Shown here: piece by piece, positions 8,538 through 16,993 of the stretch
Numbering within the stretch: the first letter of the stretch is position 1
Layout of the letters: every line of letters begins with the position of its first letter
Assembly (NCBI GenBank): GCA_029238935.1
Contig: JAQZBN010000034.1
Location: 1-47,289, forward strand
Direction: 5' to 3'
Origin: Herbinix sp.
Lineage (GTDB): Bacteria; Bacillota; Clostridia; Lachnospirales; Lachnospiraceae
Length of the DNA: 47,289 bases
The notes under the pieces: generated by a model
What the model was told of the DNA's origin: nothing
The model's input: the letters and a program-made list of their open reading frames with translations, nothing else
The model's database searches: none
Made by a program: the position numbers and the translations under genes

Positions 8538-10369
8538 TGAGTAATTTGTAAATATTTTATAGTTTTCTTTTTGGACTTCGTAATGTTGGTAGAAAGTTTT
8601 ATCATAAGATTACCACCAATTAGACCAAATAATAGTGTTATGACATTCACCGCGGTGACTGTCATTAGTATTGTGATCCATTCTCCTTGTTCATCCAAAG
8701 ATACCTCCTCGATTTCACTGTCTCCATACATCTCTGCATATAAAACTGAGCTTTTATTCTCCAGCTCATTCGTTTTAATATCCTCGATGATCTTTCCAGA
8801 CAACAAAAAACCTCCTGTACTCCCTAGAATGGAGGAGGGAACCGATATCATAACTATAGCCAGTATTAAATACACACGAATACTTCTAATCCCACAACCT
8901 AAGGAATTCATGACGACTACATCCGTTTTTCTCTTCATAAACTCAAGGAATATAAAAACCGCACTCAACACAATCATACATACCGTAGCCATAACCATCA
9001 CAAGACGAGCCAGTTCATCAAACTGACGAATGATTTTGCTTACCTTGGAATACCCTTGGTCATAGATCGTAGCCTTAATATACTTTAATTGACTGACCTC
9101 TTTTAAAAACTGCTCAACGTTAGATGTCTCCACTTTTAACGTGATAAAATGTAGCTGTGAAGGAATATGATTTAATTGAAACTCTCTTTTTGTAGTTTCA
9201 CCCACAAGGGCAGCCATTGTCTGATCAGGGATGAGAATCATTTTGTTGATTAATATCCCATTTTTTTCTTCCTCCAATAAAACATTCGAAGTTTCTTTCG
9301 TAAATATCCCTTTGATTATAAAATCTGCTTCTCCATAATCATTCCCCCAGTAATCAGGATAGGAAGGTGAATATATTAGTGCTTCCGGACGATTATAAAG
9401 TCCATGAGTGAAACTGATATAAAAATGTAGACGAAACGTATCTCCCTTCTTCAGTCCGTTGAGCCTTGCTGTTTCATAATCAATCATACACACTAGTTTA
9501 CCATCCTCATAATCTTCTGAGGTGAAAAAATCCCCTTGCGTCAGCCATGCTTTTCCTTCATGAAAATCATAGATATTTTCTGCGTCACTTGTTGAGATAA
9601 CAACAATCGAGTTATTGGAAAGCACTAGAGACCTAAGGATATTATCCTCCCAATAAGTGCTATGCTTATCATATGTCTCTATTCCAAGCCATGGTTTTGA
9701 TTTAGTCTTTATGTAGTTCTCGGTAGCTTTATTATCTAGATAATTATTTCCATCACCGATATAGTAGCGTGATTCATAATTATAGGCCTGGAAGGTGGCC
9801 CCATTGATATCATTACCTTCATAGTCAAGTTCTTCACCGCTGAACTTACCATAAGCAATATAATCAACGTCCACCTTTAGTGGTTCTGGGTAGGATGTAT
9901 GATTTACCAGTTGCATTTCATTTCCAATTACACCTTCATTCCCAAAGAGATTCTTTTTAATTCGAATCCTATGATCACCAAGATAAGTAAATACAACAAC
10001 TCTCTGTTCATACTGATGCAAATCATCTTGAGAAACCGGATCTCTCTGCAAACGTACAGAAGGAAAATATAGGTAATTCGACTCCACTATCTGCTTACTG
10101 GAAGCCGAAATTACCGAGGGCTCATGGATCGAAACATAGGATAAACTCTTAATATACTCATATTCCTCCTTCCATTGCTTCTCTTCAACAGAATCACTGG
10201 ATAATACTGCTATGACATGGTAAGCGTCCTTGGATTTATCCGTGTTTTTTTGTGTTACCATGACTAGATTAAAACCAATGCATAAGATAGCAGATACCGT
10301 TCCTAACAGTATAAAAAATAGTATTGATTTTATCAGTGATCTCCGGATGGTTTTTATCACATGTTCCAT
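8534..10369 (-). CDS. FtsX/MacB-type ABC transporter permease (large)
   Basis: A 611-residue membrane protein. One transmembrane helix lies near residues 14-36, followed by about 400 extracytoplasmic residues (rich in Tyr, Asp, Glu) and three C-terminal helices, including LVMVMATVCMIVLSAVFIFL and a final one near residues 570-595. This one-plus-three layout with a large external domain is the MacB/FtsX permease type. The cytoplasmic loop EFMKRKTDVVVMNSLGCGIRSIR matches the coupling region of such permeases. It probably works with the ATPase at 10559-11257 on a peptide, lipoprotein or envelope substrate; the substrate is unknown. ATG 10369 has AAAGGAA upstream. Confidence 0.85.
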   Translation of the reverse strand: MEHVIKTIRRSLIKSILFFILLGTVSAILCIGFNLVMVTQKNTDKSKDAYHVIAVLSSDSVEEKQWKEEYEYIKSLSYVSIHEPSVISASSKQIVESNYLYFPSVRLQRDPVSQDDLHQYEQRVVVFTYLGDHRIRIKKNLFGNEGVIGNEMQLVNHTSYPEPLKVDVDYIAYGKFSGEELDYEGNDINGATFQAYNYESRYYIGDGNNYLDNKATENYIKTKSKPWLGIETYDKHSTYWEDNILRSLVLSNNSIVVISTSDAENIYDFHEGKAWLTQGDFFTSEDYEDGKLVCMIDYETARLNGLKKGDTFRLHFYISFTHGLYNRPEALIYSPSYPDYWGNDYGEADFIIKGIFTKETSNVLLEEEKNGILINKMILIPDQTMAALVGETTKREFQLNHIPSQLHFITLKVETSNVEQFLKEVSQLKYIKATIYDQGYSKVSKIIRQFDELARLVMVMATVCMIVLSAVFIFLEFMKRKTDVVVMNSLGCGIRSIRVYLILAIVMISVPSSILGSTGGFLLSGKIIEDIKTNELENKSSVLYAEMYGDSEIEEVSLDEQGEWITILMTVTAVNVITLLFGLIGGNLMIKLSTNITKSKKKTIKYLQITH

Positions 10370-10376
10370 GGATTTT

Positions 10377-10442
10377 ATTCCTTTCTTCTGATAACCTATC
10401 TATTTTATCATTCCTTTCATCTGATAGCTTATCTAATTTTAT
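10377..10442. repeat. Imperfect 33-bp tandem duplication before the large permease gene
   Basis: Two copies begin with ATTCCTTTC at 10377 and 10410 and share TCTGATA and TATCTA blocks, about 28 of 33 positions identical by eye. On the coding strand each copy carries an AAGGAAT ribosome-binding-like sequence; only the copy next to ATG 10369 is positioned for use. The remaining gap to the ATPase gene (10443-10558) shows nothing recognisable. Confidence 0.65.
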
Positions 10443-10558
10443 TCTATTCCGTGATTATTCAGCTCTTTTTTTACGATCAGAACATACTAATTGAATGATC
10501 AAATAGAATACTAAAATAAATCTGGTATGTTTTATTATGTAACACCAATGATAAATTT

Positions 10559-11257
10559 TTATACCATCCGATGGAACAAATACTCTTGTGGTGTTCCAGA
10601 GAAGATCACCGATCCGTTCTTTAATTCATAGAACCTATCTGATTTCTTCGCAATCTCAAAATCATGGGTAACTATAATAACGCAGTAATTTAATTCATGG
10701 GCTAAATTAAGAAGGATTTGAACAATATTCTCTGTGTTCGTTGTATCAAGATTTCCTGTGGGTTCATCAGCCAAAATTATTTTTCCTGGCATTCCTAGAG
10801 CTCTTGCTATGGCAACTCTTTGTTGTTCTCCTCCACTTAGCATGCTGGGTAATTTATTTTCATAAGTTTCCGATAAATCAACCTTCTTTAGCAAGCTACG
10901 GGCTTTTTCCAAAGCTTCTTTTTGGGGAATATTGTTCATGCGCATGGGGTACATGATATTTTCTAAAACTGTTAAGAGCGGAAATAAATTTAAGTTTTGA
11001 TAAATCACAGCGATCTTATTCCTTCTGTATTGATCTCTATTTAAATCAAGCAGATTTTCACCTTCCGCAATAATACTTCCTTTCGTCGGGACATCGAGAC
11101 CGGAAAGTAAAGAAAGCAGTGTCGATTTTCCACTTCCCGATTTACCTATTACTGTATAAAGTTTGCCCGACTCAAAGATACAGTTTACACCACATAGTGC
11201 TTCAACTATTTGATACTTGGATGGATAACTATAATGTAGTTCTTGAACTTCAATCAT
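10559..11257 (-). CDS. ABC transporter ATP-binding protein (LolD/MacB type)
   Basis: A complete 232-residue nucleotide-binding domain with Walker [11 protein letters not shown]-loop in [17 protein letters not shown], signature [15 protein letters not shown], Walker [13 protein letters not shown] and the switch histidine in VTHD. The [15 protein letters not shown] and DEPTGNLD segments place it in the LolD/MacB/BceA group that drives FtsX-like permeases. It is flanked by two such permeases on the same strand, 34 bases after the first. Export or envelope signalling is likely; the substrate is not deducible. Confidence 0.93.
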   Translation of the reverse strand: MIEVQELHYSYPSKYQIVEALCGVNCIFESGKLYTVIGKSGSGKSTLLSLLSGLDVPTKGSIIAEGENLLDLNRDQYRRNKIAVIYQNLNLFPLLTVLENIMYPMRMNNIPQKEALEKARSLLKKVDLSETYENKLPSMLSGGEQQRVAIARALGMPGKIILADEPTGNLDTTNTENIVQILLNLAHELNYCVIIVTHDFEIAKKSDRFYELKNGSVIFSGTPQEYLFHRMV

Positions 11258-11291
11258 TTTGTATTCCTTTCATATTGGGTATTTTACAATC

Positions 11292-12422
11292 CTATTCTCG
11301 TCCAACCTCATGATATCTCATATGTAATATTCGTATTACAGAGACAGCACAACCAATAAGATAGCTGCATAGATAGATGGCAACGTAGCCGATCGATAGG
11401 AATGCCAATCCCAATAAAGCTCCCATTACACTATATATCGTTTGTTTTACAAAGATTGATAGAAACCGAAAGGCGCTCGGTGTACCCATGGATTTCATTA
11501 GAAAAAGATTTCTAGCTTCCAATCTCCCTGTTACATAGGATAATAAAAATCCTATTCCTGTAACAAATACGAACATAAATGGAAAGATACTATTTAATAT
11601 CTTAATCGTACGAATTAATGGTGCCGTACTTTCATTTAAAACACCATCAAAGATCTCATAGGTATACTCCACATTAAATTCTAACGGATTTTTTTGAAAT
11701 AGTGATACTTCACTTAGATCCCTGTATAATTCCGTTATATTTCTTGTATCCTTAATGATAAATTCTGCTGTTTGGATGGTACTTGGAATTTCCAGCTTAC
11801 CACAGATTTCTTTAAATTGCTCATAATTAAGATATAGATTATTTCTATCATTTTGACCGACAGATTTTAATTCCATTAAAATTCCCCTCTGATCCTCTTG
11901 CGCATCCTTCGGACCTTGGTAAATTTTGACTAAAACCTGATCCGTTTCTTTTGAAGGTTGAAAAGGATATCCTCCAATACATTCCCCATAACTCAACTTT
12001 AGACTTTGATCTCCTACAATATAGGACAATGTAAACTGTACATTCTCACCATTCTCAGCCGATGGGAGTAACCATACTCTTAAGTTATCCTCTAGATTAG
12101 GCGATTCCTCCCCATGAGATAGGCTACTGTCATATTCAAATGCTTCTGAATAGATATAATCTTTAAAATATCCACTTTGTTCTAACTCCCTCAGCATTTC
12201 CCTTGGTAGATTTAAGTTTGATGCTCCATCTCTACGGCGTATCACCATCTTCACTTCTAATGTATCATAGTATTTTTGCAAATTTATTTCACTTTTCGCT
12301 ATGCTCCTAATAAAGCTTCCCAGAAAAAGAATTAACAAAAAAGATGTCCCAATCATTAGTAAGGTTTTCCATTTTTCCTTTATAAGATCTTTATAAATCC
12401 ATTCAACTAGATAAGAAAACAA
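11292..12422 (-). CDS. FtsX/MacB-type ABC transporter permease (small)
   Basis: A 376-residue protein with one helix near residues 21-39, an external domain of about 220 residues, then C-terminal helices around 275-300, 325-350 and possibly 350-365. FLMKSMGTPSAFRFLSIFVKQ is the typical coupling loop after the second helix. It is shorter than its partner at 8534-10369, so the two would form an asymmetric pair. The start is TTG 12422, directed by a strong GGAAGGAGGGG site; no ATG fits. First gene of the operon. Confidence 0.82.
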   Translation of the reverse strand: MFSYLVEWIYKDLIKEKWKTLLMIGTSFLLILFLGSFIRSIAKSEINLQKYYDTLEVKMVIRRRDGASNLNLPREMLRELEQSGYFKDYIYSEAFEYDSSLSHGEESPNLEDNLRVWLLPSAENGENVQFTLSYIVGDQSLKLSYGECIGGYPFQPSKETDQVLVKIYQGPKDAQEDQRGILMELKSVGQNDRNNLYLNYEQFKEICGKLEIPSTIQTAEFIIKDTRNITELYRDLSEVSLFQKNPLEFNVEYTYEIFDGVLNESTAPLIRTIKILNSIFPFMFVFVTGIGFLLSYVTGRLEARNLFLMKSMGTPSAFRFLSIFVKQTIYSVMGALLGLAFLSIGYVAIYLCSYLIGCAVSVIRILHMRYHEVGRE

Positions 12423-12451
12423 TAAATCCCCTCCTTCCCCCCATGGATTTT

Positions 12452-12480
12452 AGTTTATATTGGTAAATAATGTTTGTCAA
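12452..12480 (-). promoter_or_regulatory. Promoter of the FtsX-type ABC operon
   Basis: Minus strand TTGACA (12475-12480) and TAAACT (12452-12457) with a 17-base spacer. The distance to the ribosome binding site of the gene starting at 12422 is only about 15 bases. An overlapping TATAAA has 15-base spacing and is less likely. Confidence 0.55.
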
Positions 12481-12657
12481 TTACATATTTTGTATTATTG
12501 TATATTCTGTACAATCTTATAGAATGATCAATGAATTTATTGTTAAAATTAGAATACCTACGCATTCTGAAAATAGATCTACTTAATAATATTTCATATA
12601 TGTAAAACTACTTTTATACTTATAGTAGAACTTATGTCTATGGATAATCGAATCATA

Positions 12658-12685
12658 GCAATATTTGCAATATTTTTCGCAATAT
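12658..12685 (+). promoter_or_regulatory. Three GCAATAT repeats upstream of the sugar-oxidation cassette
   Basis: GCAATAT occurs at 12658, 12667 and 12679 in a 340-base AT-rich gap (12423-12769). The middle copy is part of ATTTGCAATAT, which also occurs in the promoter of the nearby AraC gene (16834-16844). Regularly placed direct repeats like these are common AraC-family sites. No convincing -35/-10 pair was found here, as is often the case for activator-dependent promoters. Confidence 0.5.
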
Positions 12686-12701
12686 ACACTAAGAATATCA
12701 T

Positions 12702-12724
12702 CTATTATTTTATTAAAATAATAG
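12702..12724. repeat. Perfect AT-rich palindrome before the sugar-oxidation cassette
   Basis: CTATTATTTT and its exact complement AAAATAATAG flank a three-base centre. It lies 34 bases before the ribosome binding site of the isomerase gene. It may be a protein site or an mRNA hairpin. It is not followed by a T run, so a terminator is unlikely. Confidence 0.6.
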
Positions 12725-12769
12725 AATAGCTTGGCTATAAGCTCTTATTTTATATTGGAGGAGGATATT

Positions 12770-13543
12770 ATGGCAGAACCAATCATTGCAGTACAATTAT
12801 ATACCCTCAGGGAGTTTACAAAAACACCGGAGGATTTTGCAAAGACCTTAAGCAGAGTAAAGAATATGGGTTATAATGCTGTTCAGGTTTCTGGAACCGG
12901 ACCGCTGGATCCACAGTTTGTGAAGAATACTGCTGACAAGGAAGGCATTGCGATTTGTGCTACTCACATTCCTTTTGAACGGTTAAAGAACGATAAGGAG
13001 CAGGTAATCTATCAGCACAAATTATGGAATTGCAATTATGTAGGCATCGGCAGCATGCCGGACAGCTACCGTACCGACCGGGAAGGTTATGTATGCTTTG
13101 CTAAGGAAGCCTCCGAGTATGGAAGAATTCTTGCAGAGAACGGCCTTACCTTGATTTATCATAATCATAACTTTGAGTTCCGTAAGTTTGGTGATAAAAC
13201 CGGTATGCAAATCTTATTGGATGAAAGTGATCCCGATACGTTTCAGTTTGAAATAGACACCTATTGGGTGCAATCCGGCGGTGCAGATCCGATCGAATGG
13301 ATAAATAAGGTGAAGGGACGTATGGACGTCGTCCACTTTAAAGATATGGCAATCAATGAACAAAATCAGCAGATGATGGCTGAAGTTGGCGAAGGAAATC
13401 TCAATTGGAAGGATATTATTGCAGCTTGTAAAGCGAACGAGGTGATCTGGTGTGCGGTTGAACAAGATATCTGTCAGAGAGATCCTTTTGAATCCTTAGC
13501 AATCAGTCAGAAGAATTTAGCGAAATTTGGCTGTCATTTTTAG
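12770..13543 (+). CDS. Sugar phosphate isomerase/epimerase-like TIM-barrel protein
   Basis: A 257-residue protein of the xylose-isomerase-like TIM-barrel family (AP endonuclease 2 superfamily). MAEPIIAVQLYTLREF at the start, LIYHNHNFEFRKF in the centre, QFEIDTYWVQSGG and VVHFKDM carry the conserved His, Asp and Glu positions that bind the metal in this family; AVEQD is near the C-terminus. Members include inosose dehydratases, 3-keto-glucoside isomerases and C-deglycosylating enzymes. ATG 12770 has GGAGGAGG upstream; an earlier TTG at 12731 has no site. First of three linked genes. Confidence 0.88.
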   Translation: MAEPIIAVQLYTLREFTKTPEDFAKTLSRVKNMGYNAVQVSGTGPLDPQFVKNTADKEGIAICATHIPFERLKNDKEQVIYQHKLWNCNYVGIGSMPDSYRTDREGYVCFAKEASEYGRILAENGLTLIYHNHNFEFRKFGDKTGMQILLDESDPDTFQFEIDTYWVQSGGADPIEWINKVKGRMDVVHFKDMAINEQNQQMMAEVGEGNLNWKDIIAACKANEVIWCAVEQDICQRDPFESLAISQKNLAKFGCHF

Positions 13544-13553
13544 GAGGTAGCAT

Positions 13554-14714
13554 ATGACTAATGTTAAAATAGGTATTATTGGTATTGGTAATATGGGCAG
13601 TGCCCATGCGCAAAGCTTAATAAAAGGTGAAATTCCGGGTGCAGAGCTTACTGCTGTATGTGATTTAAATCCTGCTCGACTCACCTGGGCAAAGGAAACC
13701 TTAGGTGATCAGGTATTGTTATTTGAACAACCAGAAGATTTATTTAAATCCGGAACGATCGATGCAGTAATTATCGCTACACCGCATTATGACCACCCTA
13801 CCTTGGCAATCAAAGGCTTCGAACACAATCTTCATGTTTTGATTGAAAAGCCCGCCGGTGTATTTACCAAAAAGGTTCGTGAAATGAATGAAGTTGCGAA
13901 GAAAAGTGACCGAGTATTTGGCATTATGTACAACCAAAGAACCAACCCTCTCTATCAAAAGTTAAAAGATCTCATTGAGAGTGGTGAACTCGGCGAAATC
14001 AAAAGAACGAACTGGATTATCACCAGTTGGTATCGATCCCAGAGTTATTATAATTCCGGCGGCTGGCGTGCAACCTGGGCTGGAGAAGGCGGCGGTGTTT
14101 TATTAAATCAGGATCCTCATCAGTTAGATTTATGGCAGTGGATGTGCGGCATGCCGGTCAGAGTCCATGCTTTCTGTGGCTTTGGTAAATACCATGATAT
14201 TGAAGTAGAGGACGATGTTACTGCTTATGTTGAATATGCCAATGGAGCAACCGGCGTTTTTGTTACTTCTACCTCTGATACACCCGGTACAAATCGTCTG
14301 GAAGTATCCGGTGACCGTGGTAAGATTGTGATTGAAGATGATAAATTAACCTTCTGGAGAAATCGTGTACCGGAACGTCAGTTTAATGCAGAATACACCG
14401 GTGGCTTTGGTAATCCGGAATGTTGGAAATGTGAGATCCCTATTTATGGATCAAATCTCCAACACGTTGGTATCCTTCGTAACTGGGTAGATGCTATTCT
14501 TAAGGGAACACCACTCTTAGCTCCCGGAGAGGATGGAATTAAAGGACTTACCATATCAAATGCAATGCATTTATCTGCTTGGACCAATCAGACCATTGAA
14601 TTACCACTGAATGAGGATTTGTATTATGAACTTCTACAAGAAAGAATCAAGGAGTCCTCTTATCAGAAGCCAAATGCGAATGGAAAAACCATGGATGTTA
14701 AGGGGACTTTCTAA
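13554..14714 (+). CDS. Gfo/Idh/MocA-family oxidoreductase
   Basis: NAD(P)-dependent sugar or polyol dehydrogenase family, 386 residues. The N-terminal Rossmann motif is GIIGIGNMGSAHA, followed by AVIIATPHYDH and VLIEKPAG, whose lysine is the catalytic residue of the family. GGGVLLNQDPHQLDLWQWM holds the conserved catalytic-site aspartate/histidine helix. Likely oxidises or reduces a ring hydroxyl of a sugar or glycoside. AGGAGG lies before ATG 13554, ten bases after the isomerase gene. The stop overlaps the next start (TAATG). Confidence 0.92.
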   Translation: MTNVKIGIIGIGNMGSAHAQSLIKGEIPGAELTAVCDLNPARLTWAKETLGDQVLLFEQPEDLFKSGTIDAVIIATPHYDHPTLAIKGFEHNLHVLIEKPAGVFTKKVREMNEVAKKSDRVFGIMYNQRTNPLYQKLKDLIESGELGEIKRTNWIITSWYRSQSYYNSGGWRATWAGEGGGVLLNQDPHQLDLWQWMCGMPVRVHAFCGFGKYHDIEVEDDVTAYVEYANGATGVFVTSTSDTPGTNRLEVSGDRGKIVIEDDKLTFWRNRVPERQFNAEYTGGFGNPECWKCEIPIYGSNLQHVGILRNWVDAILKGTPLLAPGEDGIKGLTISNAMHLSAWTNQTIELPLNEDLYYELLQERIKESSYQKPNANGKTMDVKGTF

Positions 14715-15802
14715 TGAACAGCGATCAGAGTTGTAACAAAGAAAAGCTGGGTTTTGGGATTCTTGGTTGTGGAAATATTAGTGATACCCATGCTCTGGCA
14801 ATCAGTGAACTAGAGGATGCTACTCTTCTATCCGTTTGCGATATTGTACCTGAAAAAGCAATGAAGATGGCGGCGAAATATAACTGTAGTTACGATTTAC
14901 ATATCGATGATCTTTTAAAGCGTGAGGATATTGATGTTATCTGTATTTGTACTCCCAGTGGCTTACATAGTAAGCATGGTATTCAAGCTGCCAGAGCAAA
15001 AAAACATCTTATCATAGAAAAACCGATCGATGTATCTCTTATCGCAGCGAAAGAATTAATCCAAGTCTGCAAAGAGGAAGGGGTTCTGCTCTGCGGTATC
15101 TCACAACATCGTTTTGATGATGATATCATCCGACTGAAGGAAGCAGTCTCCTCCGGTAAATTAGGTCAGCTTAATTTTGGCGGCTCCCATACCAAATGGT
15201 TTCGAAGCCAGAATTACTATGACAGCGGTGACTGGAGAGGAACCTGGGAATTGGATGGTGGTGGTGCTTTAATGAATCAATCCATCCATTATATCGACTT
15301 ATTGCAATATATTATGGGACCGGTAGACGAAGTATTTGCTTATTGTGTTACCAGAGCTCATGAAAATATTGAAGTAGAAGATATCGGTATTGCAACGGTA
15401 AAATTCAAGAGTGGAGCTGTTGGAGTAATCGAAGGCAATACCGCAGCATTTCCTGGTTATTGCACGAGACTTGATATCTATGGTACGGATGGAAGTGTAG
15501 TTATTATCAATGATAAAATTCATGACTGGAATTTAAAATCAGAAGGTGTGACAGAAGCTGATTTTGGAAGAGCTACCACGGAGGAGGATTATACAAGATC
15601 CGGAGCTATCAAAGGTTGGGCTTCTACCCCTGGTGTATGGCATACGTCTCACCAACGCGAAATAAAGGATATGATTACAGCTATTAAGGAAGGTAATGCA
15701 CCAAAAATACCTGGTGAGGAAGCCATCAAACCGCTTGAAATTATATTAGCTATCTATGAATCTGCGAGGATTGGAAAACCTGTGAAAATACCATTGATAT
15801 AA
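14714..15802 (+). CDS. Second Gfo/Idh/MocA-family oxidoreductase
   Basis: A 362-residue relative of the preceding protein. It has GFGILGCGNISDTHALAI for dinucleotide binding, VICICTPSGLH, LIIEKPIDV (catalytic lysine) and GGGALMNQSIHYIDLLQYIMG. The two share FRSQNYYDSG/YRSQSYYNSG and W(R)xTW motifs, so they are paralogues with probably related substrates: one may oxidise C3 of a sugar and the other act on a product. Translation is coupled by a one-base overlap. Last gene of the cassette. Confidence 0.92.
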   Translation: MNSDQSCNKEKLGFGILGCGNISDTHALAISELEDATLLSVCDIVPEKAMKMAAKYNCSYDLHIDDLLKREDIDVICICTPSGLHSKHGIQAARAKKHLIIEKPIDVSLIAAKELIQVCKEEGVLLCGISQHRFDDDIIRLKEAVSSGKLGQLNFGGSHTKWFRSQNYYDSGDWRGTWELDGGGALMNQSIHYIDLLQYIMGPVDEVFAYCVTRAHENIEVEDIGIATVKFKSGAVGVIEGNTAAFPGYCTRLDIYGTDGSVVIINDKIHDWNLKSEGVTEADFGRATTEEDYTRSGAIKGWASTPGVWHTSHQREIKDMITAIKEGNAPKIPGEEAIKPLEIILAIYESARIGKPVKIPLI

Positions 15803-15831
15803 TAGTCTTAAAATAATACCTTAAAATATTG

Positions 15832-15869
15832 AAATCCTCTAAGATCAAATTATTTATCTTGGAGGATTT
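15832..15869. terminator. Hairpin between the cassette and the AraC gene
   Basis: AAATCCTCTAAGAT (15832-15845) pairs with ATCTTGGAGGATTT (15856-15869), 14 positions including one T-G, around a 10-base loop. It sits between two convergent genes. T runs are short, so bidirectional termination is likely but not certain. Confidence 0.65.
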
Positions 15870-15894
15870 GTCTATGTATCTTATGAATTGATAG

Positions 15895-16740
15895 CTACAA
15901 TCTCTTCTGCTTCTCATATTTTTTTGGTGAGCTTCCCGTAATCCGTTTAAAGGATTTATAGAAGTTAGAATAATCGCCATAACCAACTAAGTCCGCTACT
16001 TCCAGAACAGGAATGTTTTGACTGAGTAGTTCCTGTGCTTTCATAATTCGTTTATAGGCTATGTACTCGTTCACTGTAAATCCTGTGCTTTGCTTAAAGA
16101 TATGGCACAAATAATATTTATTGATAAAGAACAAGTCTTCCAACACATCCAAAGTAAGTTTTTGTTCCATATTCCCATTGATATATTCCAACACAGAAAC
16201 CACTTTATCGTTATTATCAAAGGAATCCATTATGATATGCTTGTTCCTGGAATAGGTTTTATTAATCTCGATTAGCATTTGTGATACTAATAGCTTGATT
16301 AATAAATGATTTTCTAAGGTATCTTCTTTCGTTGCTTCTTCTATTTTATTCCATATACTTGATATCCCAGAGGATATTACTTCTTTTGCACTTATTTTAT
16401 TATAATACCCAAGTTTCCTTTTTTCCAGATATTGAAACAGACTATAATCCTCTCCCTGCAGAAAAGATAATAGCTCCGGTTTTAAATGTATAAACTTTCG
16501 TTCATAGGGTTCCTGGGTATGGAATACGATCCTATGAAGTTCTCTCCGATTGGTAACAATCATATCATGGGGTTCTAATTGGTAAGCTTGCCCTTCGATA
16601 TAATACGTAACATCACCGGAGATAAAATAAAACAACTCATAACAATCGTGAATATGAGTTGAAATATCACTGGGAATCACTCGGATCGAATGATCGTATA
16701 TAAAATGATTTATCCCGAACGATAATGTTTGATTCACCAA
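15895..16740 (-). CDS. AraC-family transcriptional regulator
   Basis: A 281-residue regulator. The N-terminal cupin-like sensor (about 1-130) includes HIHDCYELFYFISGDVTYYIEG and LEPHDMIVTNRRELHRI, typical of sugar-sensing AraC proteins. The C-terminal double helix-turn-helix (about 185-281) includes FINKYYLCHIFKQSTGFT and the second helix block VADLVGYGDYSNFYKSFKRITG ending in SPKKYEKQ. It converges with the sugar-oxidation cassette and is its likely regulator. Start is TTG 16740 (AGGAGG 7 bases upstream) or GTG 16737. Confidence 0.92.
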   Translation of the reverse strand: MVNQTLSFGINHFIYDHSIRVIPSDISTHIHDCYELFYFISGDVTYYIEGQAYQLEPHDMIVTNRRELHRIVFHTQEPYERKFIHLKPELLSFLQGEDYSLFQYLEKRKLGYYNKISAKEVISSGISSIWNKIEEATKEDTLENHLLIKLLVSQMLIEINKTYSRNKHIIMDSFDNNDKVVSVLEYINGNMEQKLTLDVLEDLFFINKYYLCHIFKQSTGFTVNEYIAYKRIMKAQELLSQNIPVLEVADLVGYGDYSNFYKSFKRITGSSPKKYEKQKRL

Positions 16741-16820
16741 ATTAATACCTCCTGCAACATTGTATCCATCGTAGTGTTAATAACAGATTAATTCTTAATT
16801 AATACCCCATCACTGGCTTC

Positions 16821-16849
16821 ATTATAAAACAACATTTGCAATATGACAA
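16821..16849 (-). promoter_or_regulatory. araC-type gene promoter with an embedded candidate operator
   Basis: Minus strand -35 TTGTCA (16844-16849), 17-base spacer, -10 TATAAT (16821-16826). The spacer contains ATATTGCAAAT, the complement of ATTTGCAATAT found upstream of the sugar cassette (12663-12673). A site between -35 and -10 predicts autorepression. Confidence 0.7.
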
Positions 16850-16872
16850 GTCGTTCCCTCTTTCCCTATGAT

Positions 16873-16925
16873 AAAAAGGTTCGGTTTTACTTCCATGCTG
16901 ATACATAAAAGTATATAACCGAACC
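16873..16925 (-). terminator. Terminator of the MerR-family gene
   Basis: GGTTCGGTT (16878-16886) and AACCGAACC (16917-16925) pair perfectly over 9 bp. On the minus strand the stem is followed by TTTTTAT, placed correctly downstream of the gene at 16994-17758. Confidence 0.8.
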
Positions 16926-16993
16926 CTCATTAAGATCTAATATCTAATTCCATTATGTTAACTATCCAAAGGATATTCAACTTATCTATCCTA

